DNA from: Phycisphaerae bacterium
GTDB lineage: Bacteria > Planctomycetota > Phycisphaerae > UBA1845 > PWPN01
Assembly: GCA_012719955.1 (NCBI GenBank)
Contig: JAAXZI010000254.1
Location: 1-36,774 of the forward strand
DNA length: 36,774 nucleotides
Direction of reading: 5' to 3'
Position numbers and translations under genes: made by a program. The notes below the pieces were generated by a model that was not told the origin of the DNA, did not search any database, and saw only the letters and a list, made by a program, of their open reading frames with translations. Position 1 is the stretch's first letter. The number at the start of each line of letters is the position of its first letter. Below, one piece after another: positions 15,426 to 22,905 of the stretch.

Positions 15426-18011
15426 ATGCGTAAGTGGATGGTTTTGTTTCCGGTCCTGGCGTTGTGTGGCCTGGCCCAGGCCGGCGGTTCACGGGGGGTA
15501 TACCCGGTTTTCGGTCGCAGCGTGCAGATCGATCCGCATTTCGGGCGCTATTTTCAGGACCGTTCGCCGGCCAGCAGCGCGTCGGAAATCCGGGTGAACG
15601 GCTACCAGGTTGTCCGGTACATCGTGACTGCCGATAGCCTGATCAATGGCGCGTTGATTGACGCCTTCCACCGGGAGGGCATCGGCGTCTGGTATGCCAC
15701 CTTCGGCAACGGAACCTACTCGCGCAAAGATCTGCCCGCCGGGTGGGAGGCCTGGCGGATGGTCACGCGCAGCGATCTGGCGGGCCAACCGCTCCAGGAC
15801 GGCTACACCCGTCTGTGCCTGAACCATCCAGGCTACCGGGCGTGGAAGAAGTCGCGCATCGCGGAGACGCTCAAGGCCTTTCCCTTCGACGGCGTAGACA
15901 TCATGGAACCCCACTGGCCGGAATACCCCGGCCCGGTGAGTCCGGCCTTCGCCTGTTTCTGCGAGACCTGCCGGACCTCCTTTAAGAAGCAATTCCCTCA
16001 TCACGACGACCTGCCGGACATCATGGCCGCCGATTCGCCGCGTTCACCGGCCAGGAATCCGGCCCTGTGGCGCGACTGGCTGGCATTTCGCCAAGCCAGC
16101 CTCACGGTGTTCCTGAACGACTTGGTCAACGGCCCCGGGGGCATCCGGGAGGTGGCGCCGCAGGTGAAGGTATGCACGTGGACGCTGGCCCTGCGCGGGC
16201 CTGACGGCGTCCAGCGCATCCGCGACGACAGTGGCGAGGATGCCGGCGAGATCGCCCGGGTGGTCAAGCCCGACCTGCACTGCCTGCAGACGCATTGGCC
16301 GGACTGGCTCGTGCCCGATCTGCTCGCGGACTACGTGAAGGGTTATCGTCCCTTTGTCGATCAGATCCGGGCGGCCGTTCCGACCCAGCGGCTCCTGTTT
16401 CAGGCGGATATCGGCTCCAAGCCCGAGAACCGGCGCAGTTGGACGTGGATTCGTGATTTCGAGCGGACCTCGGAAGAGCTGGGTGTGACCAGCACCACCT
16501 TTTACGAGTACACCATCGGCGACTACACGTATACCGATCCGCCGCGGATCGCCGACACGCGGGTATCGCCGGAAGGGGTGGAGCTGTATTTCAACCGGCG
16601 GCTGGATGCCGCGTCGGCGCGGGACGTGAGCCGGTACGCCATTTCCCCCGGCCGGGTGATCGGCGCGCGCGTGGATGGCAATATCGTGACCCTGGCCCTG
16701 GCGGACGTCCGGCCGGGGGCGGCGTGCAAGCTGACAGTTCGCGACCTGCGCGACTGCCCGGAGCTGCGCCTGTTCAAGGATCGCCCGCCGGCGGTGCTGG
16801 AATCACAGACCGTCGAGTTCCGGGCCTATGCGCCCGCCGCCGGGCCGATCATCCAAGCGCACGAGGTGATTGCCCTGCAGCGCGAACCGGAGGATCCCGC
16901 CACCGGCCGGTACGACTGGGGCCCGTCGGTTATGTACGACGGGACGCACTATCGCATGTGGTGGACGCGGCTGGGAGGTTCCAATCGGAAGCGATTTCCC
17001 TACGCGGCCACCCTGCCGGACGGTGAGCGTTTCGAATTCACCTATCCCGATCGCGGCGACCGGATCTACTACGCGGAGAGCCGGGATGGCGTTTCGTGGC
17101 AACTGTCGGGGCCGGACTACAGTGGTCCGCGCGAAGAATTCGGGCCGGATGCCTCCGGGCCGCTGATGGTGTTCGGGCCGGCCGAGAGCGAGCGGGAGCG
17201 TATGCACATAGGCTGCCCGTCGGTGATTCGGGTGGATGGTACCTATTACCTCTACTATGAGGCGGCCTGCGAGTTCAAGCTGTTCCGCTCGCCGGACGGC
17301 CAGATCCGGGTGGGCGACGAGTATCACAACGGCGTGTTCGTGGCCACTTCGCAGGATGGCCGGACGTGGCGCCGCCATCCCGAGGATGCCCGTCCCCAGC
17401 CGATCGTGGTTCCCCCCGAGGCCAATAAGCAGCACGGACGGCAGCGCTACGGCCTGGGCCAGCCCTCGGTGTTTTATCGCGGGGGAAAGTTCGTGATGCA
17501 CTATGTGGATTCGTGCACCGGCCCCGGCGACTTCCAGGTGCGCCTCGAGGCGGACAATCCTTATTTTCGCAATCCGCGCATCTTCCCGAAGACGCCGGGC
17601 GCCAAAGCGCCTGCCGGGCTGCCGGCAGGCAGCGTGGCCCGTTTCGCGCAGGTGGATGTGAAATATCTTGACGACGTCTGTTACCTGCTTCGCCCGGCTT
17701 ACGGGACGGGGCGGCTCGGCCTGCTCGGCACGCGCAGCGGGGTCTTCGACGCGGATGCCGCCGCGCGCCTGCCGCAGGAGGTGTATCCCCAGATCGATGT
17801 GCCCGATCCGCGCGGCGGGGAGTATCGTGAGCGGCTGTTCCCGCGGTTCCTGACCGATCCGCACGGTCGCATCCTGGTGCAGGACGGGTATGTCACCATT
17901 TACTACGCTGCCGGCCGGGGCTTCAAAGAGGCTGCGTACACCTGGGATCTCCACCGAGCCCGGGTCGCCGTCCGGGATCTCACCATTTGCGTGAGTGCGC
18001 CTGCTCCCTGA
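15426..18011 (+). CDS. Large secreted glycosidase-like protein (TIM barrel + Ig-like + five-bladed propeller)
   Basis: 861 residues. A signal peptide (1-19, ending AQA) precedes a TIM-barrel region (about 35-365) with barrel strands such as 'GVWYATFGNGTY', 'FPFDGVDIMEPHWPEYPGP' (acidic active-site-like strand), 'VKVCTWTLAL', 'LHCLQTHWPDW' and 'RLLFQADIGSKPE'. Residues about 370-455 resemble a bacterial Ig-like domain ('VSPEGVELYFNRRLDAASARDVSRYAI'). From about 470 onward repeated 'GPSVMYDGTHYRMWWTR', 'IYYAESRDGVSWQ', 'CPSVIRVDGTYYLYYEAA', 'VFVATSQDGRTWRRH' and 'QPSVFYRGGKFVMHYVD' motifs form a GH43/GH32-like five-bladed propeller. It probably binds or cleaves a polysaccharide outside the cytoplasm. 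The two catalytic-type folds in one chain are unusual. I cannot name the substrate or GH family. Confidence 0.8.
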   Translation: MRKWMVLFPVLALCGLAQAGGSRGVYPVFGRSVQIDPHFGRYFQDRSPASSASEIRVNGYQVVRYIVTADSLINGALIDAFHREGIGVWYATFGNGTYSRKDLPAGWEAWRMVTRSDLAGQPLQDGYTRLCLNHPGYRAWKKSRIAETLKAFPFDGVDIMEPHWPEYPGPVSPAFACFCETCRTSFKKQFPHHDDLPDIMAADSPRSPARNPALWRDWLAFRQASLTVFLNDLVNGPGGIREVAPQVKVCTWTLALRGPDGVQRIRDDSGEDAGEIARVVKPDLHCLQTHWPDWLVPDLLADYVKGYRPFVDQIRAAVPTQRLLFQADIGSKPENRRSWTWIRDFERTSEELGVTSTTFYEYTIGDYTYTDPPRIADTRVSPEGVELYFNRRLDAASARDVSRYAISPGRVIGARVDGNIVTLALADVRPGAACKLTVRDLRDCPELRLFKDRPPAVLESQTVEFRAYAPAAGPIIQAHEVIALQREPEDPATGRYDWGPSVMYDGTHYRMWWTRLGGSNRKRFPYAATLPDGERFEFTYPDRGDRIYYAESRDGVSWQLSGPDYSGPREEFGPDASGPLMVFGPAESERERMHIGCPSVIRVDGTYYLYYEAACEFKLFRSPDGQIRVGDEYHNGVFVATSQDGRTWRRHPEDARPQPIVVPPEANKQHGRQRYGLGQPSVFYRGGKFVMHYVDSCTGPGDFQVRLEADNPYFRNPRIFPKTPGAKAPAGLPAGSVARFAQVDVKYLDDVCYLLRPAYGTGRLGLLGTRSGVFDADAAARLPQEVYPQIDVPDPRGGEYRERLFPRFLTDPHGRILVQDGYVTIYYAAGRGFKEAAYTWDLHRARVAVRDLTICVSAPAP

Positions 18012-18091
18012 TAATCGGGCCTTGTGGATTGCGGCCATCGAGCCGTACTGCTTCGAGTGAGACTGCAATCGGATTTCAGGAGGAAACCCTC

Positions 18092-18589
18092 ATGCCTACC
18101 ACCAGTGAGAATCTCAAGATCGCATTTGCCGGTGAGAGCCAGGCCAACCGCAAGTATCTGGCCTTTGCCCGAAAGGCCGAGCAGGATGGTTTTCCCAATG
18201 TGGCTCGCCTGTTCCGCACGACCGCGGAGGCCGAGACCATTCACGCCCAGGCTCATCTCCAGAACATGGGAGGCGTGGGGACGACCGCGGACAACCTGAA
18301 GGATGCTATCGCGGGCGAAACCTACGAAGCCACCGAGATGTATCCGCCGATGGTCGAGCAGGCCAAGGCTGAGCAGCATCGCGCCCGGAACATGCTTGCC
18401 TGGGCCGTGAGCGCGGAGGCGGTGCACGCGAAGCTGTACAAGCTGGCCCTGGAGGCCGTGCAGCAGGGTAAGGACCTCTCAGAGACTCGCTTCTATCTCT
18501 GCCCGATCTGCGGCGACATTGAGCTGGGCAACCCGCCTGAGACGTGCCCGATCTGCGGGGCCAAGGGCGAGAAATTCGTCCAGGTCTGA
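18092..18589 (+). CDS. Rubrerythrin
   Basis: 165 residues: a ferritin-like four-helix diiron domain and a C-terminal rubredoxin. The helices carry the Glu/His iron ligands ('AGESQANRKYLAFARKAE', 'AEAETIHAQAHLQNM', 'GETYEATEMYPPMVEQA', 'AVSAEAVHAKLYKLAL'). The C-terminus 'CPICGDIELGNPPETCPICG' holds the two C-x2-C iron pairs. Rubrerythrins reduce hydrogen peroxide in anaerobes and microaerophiles, so the host probably meets low oxygen. The ATG at 18092 follows CAGGAGG, one of the best ribosome binding sites in the window; an upstream in-frame start at 17987 would add 35 residues not seen in the family. It sits 123 bp ahead of a sigma-54 activator. Confidence 0.95.
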   Translation: MPTTSENLKIAFAGESQANRKYLAFARKAEQDGFPNVARLFRTTAEAETIHAQAHLQNMGGVGTTADNLKDAIAGETYEATEMYPPMVEQAKAEQHRARNMLAWAVSAEAVHAKLYKLALEAVQQGKDLSETRFYLCPICGDIELGNPPETCPICGAKGEKFVQV

Positions 18590-18712
18590 CGCCCTTTCGC
18601 ATTCCATGCCCGGCCGGTCGGTGGTTTGAGGCTACGGCGGGATACCCGGCCGGCCGCCCTTGTGTGCCGGAGCCGTGCGGGCCGATTACAATGAGAGGCG
18701 CGAAGGATCACG

Positions 18713-20668
18713 ATGACCGCCTCAGGCACGATCGACATCCAGTATGCCGGTACTTTCGTCGAGCAGCGACGAATCGGGCAGGCTATGTTCACGATCGGCC
18801 GGGCGGAAGACAACGACCTCGTGCTGGCGGATCCGACCGTTTCGCGCGAGCATGCCCGCATCGAATCCGTTGATGGACGGCATGTCCTGGTGGACGTCAC
18901 GGGCCGCGGACGCACGGTGGTGAACGGGGAACCCGTCGACCGTCACGAGCTGCGTTCCGGGGATCAGATCACCATTGGCCCCTACACCCTGCTCTATCGG
19001 GCCCGGCCGGCGTCCGCCACCCGGCCGGAAATGGCCCGCACGGAGACCTTGCTGGCCTTCTCCCCCGTCGGCCTGTCGCTGGTCGACCGACTCATGCCGT
19101 TGCTGGCCCGGCCGGCCGACCCCTTGCGCCCCGAGGACGAGTCTCGGGCCTTGCCCCCCGATCTCAGTCCGGTCGAGACCCGTCTGTGGGAGGTCGCATC
19201 CCGGCTGCGAACCTGTGGAAGCAACGCCCAGGCTGCCCAATGTCTGTTGCACGAGGTGATGGAGCTCATTCCGTCCGACCAGGGCCAGGTTCTCTATCCT
19301 GGTGAGGGCGAGAGCGTCACCGTGGTCGCCGCCATGCCGGATGAGGATGAGGAGAGCCACGAGCCGCTCAGTGCGTCGGTGGTTCGCCAGGTTTTGGCCA
19401 CTGGGCAGGCGCTGGCCTGCCTGGATGTGACGCGGGATCGCCGCTTCCGGGCCAGCATCAGCCTGGCCGGCCGGGGGGCCTCGAGCGTGATGGCCGTTCC
19501 GCTGATTGTGGCCGGCCGGGTGGCGGGGACCATCTGCCTGTTGCGCGAAGATGAAGCCGCCCAGTATTCGGCGGCCGACCTTGAGCTGCTGTCGGCCATC
19601 TCGCAAGTGGCCTCGGCCGCGCTCTCGCCGACCATCGCCCAGCCGGCCCGAAGTCAGGCCGGCCAGCTCCGTCGTCAGGCCGATCTGCCGTATCCGCTTG
19701 TGTATCGCAGCGGGATCATGCAGCGCGTGGTTCAGCAGGTACTCAGGGTGGCCGCTACCGATGCCACGGTCCTGATCACCGGGCCGAGCGGCTCGGGCAA
19801 GGAGCTCATTGCCGCCGCCATGCACTACGGTAGTCTGCGCAGCGGCGGGCCGTTCGTGAAGGTCAATTGTGCGGCCATCCCCGAGACGCTCATCGAGAGC
19901 GAGCTTTTCGGCCACGAGCGGGGCGCCTTTACCGATGCTAAGGCCGAGCGCAAGGGGCGTTTCGAGCAGGCCGATGGCGGGACGCTTTTTCTGGATGAGA
20001 TCGGCGACATGTCGCTGGCGATCCAGACGCGCCTGTTGCGGGCTCTGGAGACACGGCAGATCGAGCGAGTGGGCGGCACCGCTCCCATTCATGTGCGTGT
20101 TCGCTTGATCGCCGCCACGCATCATCACCTGCCTACCCTCGTGCGACAGGGCAAGTTCCGCGAGGACCTGTGGTATCGTCTGGACGTGGTGCGTATTGAC
20201 CTGCCGCCGCTCAAGGATCGGCTGGAGGACGTGCCGCTGCTGTTCAAGACCTTCGCGGAGTCCTTCGCGGCCAGCATGCAGGTCCCGCCGGTTCGGCTCA
20301 GTGAAGAGGCGTTGGGCAGGCTGACGGCGTATGACTGGCCGGGCAATGTCCGCCAGCTCCGCAACCTGGCCGAACGGCTGACCGTGTTTCACTCCGGCGA
20401 GGCGGTCTCGGGGGAGACGGTCATGGCCACGCTGGGGCGTCCGGAAGGCGGGGGGCCCGAGGCGACCCGATCGGAAGCTCAGGCGGCGCCCTCGCTGCAT
20501 AGCCATGAGGGGCCCATCCGTCCTCTGGCTGAGGCCAGAACGGAATTTGAGCGGGCCTACATTCGCCGGGCGCTGGAGGAGACGGGCGGCAATATTACCC
20601 GTGCCGCGGAGCTGCTGGGCCTGGCCCGCGAAAACCTTTCCCGCAAAATCAAGCAGCTCGGACTGTGA
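18713..20668 (+). CDS. Sigma-54-dependent transcriptional activator (FHA-GAF-AAA+-Fis)
   Basis: 651 residues. An N-terminal FHA domain (about 10-100: 'FTIGRAEDNDLVLADPTVSREHARIE') reads phosphothreonine from a Ser/Thr kinase. A GAF domain follows (about 165-310). The AAA+ sigma-54 interaction domain (about 330-560) has Walker A GPSGSGKE (357-364), 'ESELFGHERGAFTDAKAERKGRFEQADGGTLFLDEIGDM' with Walker B, and 'PGNVRQLRNL'. The C-terminal Fis-type HTH (about 608-651) reads 'EETGGNITRAAELLGLARENLSRKIKQLGL'. The GAFTGA loop that contacts sigma-54 is GAFTDA (404-409), Asp replacing the second Gly. The activator should bind upstream sites and remodel sigma-54 polymerase on a phosphorylation or ligand signal. 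Three dyads and a -24/-12 promoter lie directly downstream. A TACAAT box (18687-18692) 20 bp before the ATG may be its own -10. Confidence 0.95.
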   Translation: MTASGTIDIQYAGTFVEQRRIGQAMFTIGRAEDNDLVLADPTVSREHARIESVDGRHVLVDVTGRGRTVVNGEPVDRHELRSGDQITIGPYTLLYRARPASATRPEMARTETLLAFSPVGLSLVDRLMPLLARPADPLRPEDESRALPPDLSPVETRLWEVASRLRTCGSNAQAAQCLLHEVMELIPSDQGQVLYPGEGESVTVVAAMPDEDEESHEPLSASVVRQVLATGQALACLDVTRDRRFRASISLAGRGASSVMAVPLIVAGRVAGTICLLREDEAAQYSAADLELLSAISQVASAALSPTIAQPARSQAGQLRRQADLPYPLVYRSGIMQRVVQQVLRVAATDATVLITGPSGSGKELIAAAMHYGSLRSGGPFVKVNCAAIPETLIESELFGHERGAFTDAKAERKGRFEQADGGTLFLDEIGDMSLAIQTRLLRALETRQIERVGGTAPIHVRVRLIAATHHHLPTLVRQGKFREDLWYRLDVVRIDLPPLKDRLEDVPLLFKTFAESFAASMQVPPVRLSEEALGRLTAYDWPGNVRQLRNLAERLTVFHSGEAVSGETVMATLGRPEGGGPEATRSEAQAAPSLHSHEGPIRPLAEARTEFERAYIRRALEETGGNITRAAELLGLARENLSRKIKQLGL

Positions 20669-20725
20669 TAGGCTCGTCACGCTGTGATGTTTTCATCACG
20701 GATGCGTGTGATGGTTTTGTCACAC
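20664..20725 (+). promoter_or_regulatory. Three tandem TGTGA-N8-TCAC dyads (candidate activator binding sites)
   Basis: Three near-identical imperfect palindromes occur in a row: unit 1 at 20664-20681 (TGTGATAGGCTCGTCACG), unit 2 at 20683-20700 (TGTGATGTTTTCATCACG) and unit 3 at 20707-20725 (TGTGATGGTTTTGTCACAC). Each has TGTGA and TCAC(A/G) arms eight bases apart. Unit 1 overlaps the activator's stop codon. Their centres lie about 118, 142 and 161 bp upstream of the predicted sigma-54 start, the normal range for enhancer sites of bacterial enhancer-binding proteins. Units 2 and 3 could also fold as hairpins and weakly terminate the activator gene, but a hairpin function would not require the shared sequence. 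Confidence 0.6.
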
Positions 20726-20806
20726 CTCATTTTGCGGGCTTAGCTGTGTTGTTCATAAGGTATTGTCGTGCCGTTGTTTATGGATTTGTGGTTGGGATTT
20801 CGAGGT

Positions 20807-20823
20807 CTGGCACGGGGATTGCT
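20807..20823 (+). promoter_or_regulatory. Sigma-54 promoter with perfect -24/-12 elements
   Basis: CTGGCACG-N4-TTGCT matches the extended sigma-54 consensus (YTGGCACG-N4-TTGCW) at every fixed position. The GG (20809-20810) and GC (20821-20822) are exactly 10 bases apart. The predicted start is near 20834. The preceding 80 bases are AT-richer than the surroundings, as expected for a bend or IHF-type site between enhancer and promoter. It follows the three dyads and the activator gene in the same orientation. Confidence 0.75.
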
Positions 20824-20833
20824 AATCTTTTTG

Positions 20834-20951
20834 GCGGAATCATCCCAGCGGTTGCTGGGGGATGAAAGCGGAAAGAAGAATATCCCGACCATCGCTCCCG
20901 CTTCCTTAGGCCGAGCACGGAAGGCCTTCTGAAGCGGGTGCGATTCTTTTT
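20834..20951 (+). ncRNA. Candidate sigma-54-dependent small RNA (about 118 nt)
   Basis: The transcript expected from the -24/-12 promoter meets a strong intrinsic terminator about 118 nt later. It would have a 5' hairpin (TCATCCCAGC at 20840-20849 with GCTGGGGGATGA at 20854-20865, GGTT loop, two bulged G), a purine-rich single-stranded middle (20866-20890) and the terminator hairpin, the standard layout of a trans-acting bacterial sRNA. A 15-codon frame (20862-20909, MKAERRISRPSLPLP) begins inside the first hairpin, but its ribosome binding site is too close to the ATG. If translated, the element would instead be a leader-peptide attenuator for the lipoprotein gene at 21088. No known RNA family is recognised. 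Confidence 0.5.
20891..20951 (+). terminator. Strong rho-independent terminator
   Basis: ATCGC-T-CCCGCTTC (20891-20904) pairs with GAAGCGGG-T-GCGAT (20931-20944): 13 bp with one T-T mismatch. Inside, AGGCC (20908-20912) pairs with GGCCT (20923-20927). TTCTTTTT follows at once (20944-20951). It lies about 60 bases past the sigma-54 start and 136 bases before the next gene, so it ends whatever starts at the -24/-12 promoter. Confidence 0.85.
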
Positions 20952-21050
20952 GGGGTTAGCCGGCCCGATTTGCTGTTCATGAGCCTGCGTGATCGACGCG
21001 GGGGGCGGAGGTCGCCGGACGAGCCTGGGGGCCGTCGGCAGGCGGAATGC

Positions 21051-21079
21051 TTGATTTGACATTCTCAGGGGCATAGAGT
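21051..21079 (+). promoter_or_regulatory. Weak sigma-70-like promoter, possibly leaderless, for the lipoprotein gene
   Basis: TTGATT (21051-21056, 4 of 6) and TAGAGT (21074-21079, 4 of 6) are 17 bases apart. Transcription would start near 21086-21088, at or next to the ATG at 21088, giving a leaderless message. No ribosome binding site precedes that ATG. An alternative -35, TTGACA at 21056-21061, has no -10 at the right distance. Confidence 0.3.
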
Positions 21080-21087
21080 GCCGGTTG

Positions 21088-22236
21088 ATGAGCACACACC
21101 TTGCGAAGCACGCCGTTTGGATTCTTTTTGCGCTTGTGCTGTCGGCCTGTTGTGGTTGTCCGTTAGAGCAGCCGACCCTGCCTCCCGATGGCAATGTGGA
21201 CGTTGATCCGATCACATTTCCGAGCAAGCGCGTCAGCGGTGAACCGAATGACACGTTCGATCAGGCCATTGAAGTATTGTTCAGCATCTCGGACAAGGCC
21301 CGTCTTTCCGGCACTATCAGCACTGCGGAGGATGTCGACGTCTATGTTCTGGGGCCGCTGACGGCTGGCGACCGGATTGTTATTGACGTTGGCACGTCGG
21401 GCGATCTGGACGCCACTATTGCTCTTTTTGATGAGGCGGGGCGGATTGCGTTTGAAAATGACGACCGCAACCTCAGCCTTGGCCAGCTCGATCCGTTTCT
21501 CAATGACGTGATCCGGCGGACCAGTTCAGTGTATTTCCTGGCGATTGCATCCGCTCCGCTGGGTAACCAGGACATGCGCACCGGCGCTTACACGATCAAC
21601 ATTCAGCTTGCCCGCGGCGGCCAGCCGCCTCCGACCGCCGGCCAGATTGTGCTGTTGGATTTCACCGGAGGCACGCTCACCATTCCAGACTACCAGACGT
21701 ACACGGTCGGGCCTTTTGACGCCGCTGATATTGATCCGGCCTATGCGGGTCTTACGCCGGTCATTCGCCAGCAGGTGCGGTCCACGGTGTTGGAGAACTT
21801 CGCGGGCCTGGCCATGGAGGTGCGCGTGGCGCCGGGCGACCCGCTGCCGGCCGCGGGAACCTTTTCGCGCGTTCTGTTTGGCGGCAAAAACCCCGGTGCT
21901 TTCGGGATATCTCAGCAGATCGATCCTTACAATCGGGACCCCGCCGACAGCAGCATCATCTTTACGAGCATGTTTACCCCCGGCCGGTTCGGGCGGTTGC
22001 TCAGCCCCGAGGAGTTGGGCATCGCGATCGGCAACGTGGCCACCCACGAGATCGGGCACCTGCTGGGCCTCAACCACGTGGCCAATATTGCGGACCTCAT
22101 GGACACCACGGGCGGAGCGAGTACGCTGTTGCTGGACCAGGAATTCCTTTCCTCGCCGCTGGATGACTCAATTTTCCCTATTGGTCTGCAGGACAGCCAT
22201 CTTCTGCTCCTGGAGACGCTGGGACCATCCCGGTAG
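21088..22236 (+). CDS. Lipoprotein metalloprotease (PPC domain + matrixin-like metzincin)
   Basis: 382 residues. The signal peptide ends LVLSACCGC, a lipobox-like site (LSAC), so it is probably a lipoprotein. Residues about 50-175 resemble a bacterial pre-peptidase C-terminal (PPC) domain ('EPNDTFDQAIEV', 'DVDVYVLGPLTAGDRIVIDV', 'ATIALFDEAGRIAFENDD'), here at the N-terminus. The C-terminal half contains the zinc motif HEIGHLLGLNH (His320, Glu321, His324, His330) and a Met-turn-like 'LMDTTGG', the metzincin signature. It likely degrades surface or extracellular protein. ATG 21088 is preferred over TTG 21085. It lies downstream of the sigma-54 promoter but beyond the terminator, so it probably uses another promoter. 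It converges with the next gene, 8 bp apart. Confidence 0.85.
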   Translation: MSTHLAKHAVWILFALVLSACCGCPLEQPTLPPDGNVDVDPITFPSKRVSGEPNDTFDQAIEVLFSISDKARLSGTISTAEDVDVYVLGPLTAGDRIVIDVGTSGDLDATIALFDEAGRIAFENDDRNLSLGQLDPFLNDVIRRTSSVYFLAIASAPLGNQDMRTGAYTINIQLARGGQPPPTAGQIVLLDFTGGTLTIPDYQTYTVGPFDAADIDPAYAGLTPVIRQQVRSTVLENFAGLAMEVRVAPGDPLPAAGTFSRVLFGGKNPGAFGISQQIDPYNRDPADSSIIFTSMFTPGRFGRLLSPEELGIAIGNVATHEIGHLLGLNHVANIADLMDTTGGASTLLLDQEFLSSPLDDSIFPIGLQDSHLLLLETLGPSR

Positions 22237-22244
22237 GGCGTTCT

Positions 22245-22730
22245 TCAATAAAACAGCGTCAGAATCAGGTTGGGCTCCGCGTGCTTGCCCTCCCAGATGC
22301 CCACCGTGCTATTCGCGAATTTGATTTCGATTTCCGGGTTCTGCTCGAGCCAGTCGTTTACCTGCTGGTCCAGGTGCGCGATAGCGCCGTTGGAGAGACG
22401 GGCATGAAAGATGCGCATGCGCGTCGCTCCGCTGGCATCCGGACGCGGCGGACGGCGCGAGACGGTGGCTGCGGTTGAGACGGGCGGTGGAGACGTGGCA
22501 ATGGCCGGCGCCGAGGAATCGAAGGCGACTTCTTCGAGGGGAACGCTGATCGGTTCGTCGGCGGGGACAGACGCGGCGTCGCCGTCGTTCTTTTTCTCCG
22601 CCAGGCAGACAGCACAATAGATGGCCCCAGCCCAGTAACCGGCCAGGCGTCGGTCCAGATGTTCGGGGTAAATGGTTGCGCCGCAAGCGGTACAACTCAA
22701 CAATGGTTCCGCGGGGGAAGTGGTGCTCAT
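22245..22730 (-). CDS. Zinc-ribbon hypothetical protein
   Basis: 161 residues with a GAGAGGAGG ribosome binding site. I do not recognise the family. Residues 13-42 form a two-pair zinc ribbon ('CTACG' ... 'YCAVC', two C-x2-C pairs 23 residues apart). A Pro/Ala/Ser-rich linker (about 50-100) follows. The C-terminal 60 residues ('MRIFHARLSNGAIAHLDQQVNDWLEQNPEIEIKFANSTVGIWEGKHAEPNLILTLFY') look like a compact alpha/beta fold. It is probably cytosolic. It is convergent with the metalloprotease gene and divergent from the SirB1-like gene. Confidence 0.7.
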   Translation of the reverse strand: MSTTSPAEPLLSCTACGATIYPEHLDRRLAGYWAGAIYCAVCLAEKKNDGDAASVPADEPISVPLEEVAFDSSAPAIATSPPPVSTAATVSRRPPRPDASGATRMRIFHARLSNGAIAHLDQQVNDWLEQNPEIEIKFANSTVGIWEGKHAEPNLILTLFY

Positions 22731-22893
22731 GGCCAGCAGCCTCCTCTCTGACGGGCTTCCTGGAAGTGAAAGTTCCGGCAGGCGCTGCCGACGAGGTGAA
22801 TGGGGCCAGCCGCCTGCTTGCCTGAGATTTCCCTATTTTAACCTCTGATCGCTGACGGGGTCAATGCAGAGGTCGCTTTTGCGGGCGTGCTCC

Positions 22894-22899
22894 TATAAT
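22894..22899 (+). promoter_or_regulatory. TATAAT box for a probable leaderless message
   Basis: A perfect TATAAT ends 6 bases before the ATG at 22906. If it is the -10 element, transcription begins at or next to the start codon. No ribosome binding site lies between them, and no good -35 is seen 16-18 bases upstream. Confidence 0.45.
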
Positions 22900-22905
22900 C
22901 GCTGG

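Noticed and set aside
18722..20680. A 652-codon open frame on the minus strand opposite the sigma-54 activator.
   Set aside because: It mirrors a GC-rich gene whose plus-strand frame has full FHA, AAA+ and Fis motifs; the antisense protein is low-complexity (Arg/Gly/His-rich) with no domain.
20683..20725. CRP/FNR binding sites or a terminator for the activator gene.
   Set aside because: The arms resemble TGTGA/TCACA but the spacer is 8 bases, not the 6 of CRP. The hairpins lack a proper T-run. Enhancer sites for the adjacent activator explain the triple repeat better.
20862..20909. A 15-codon leader peptide inside the small RNA.
   Set aside because: The Gly-rich pseudo-ribosome binding site abuts the ATG and is buried in a hairpin. 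It is kept only as an alternative in the small-RNA finding.
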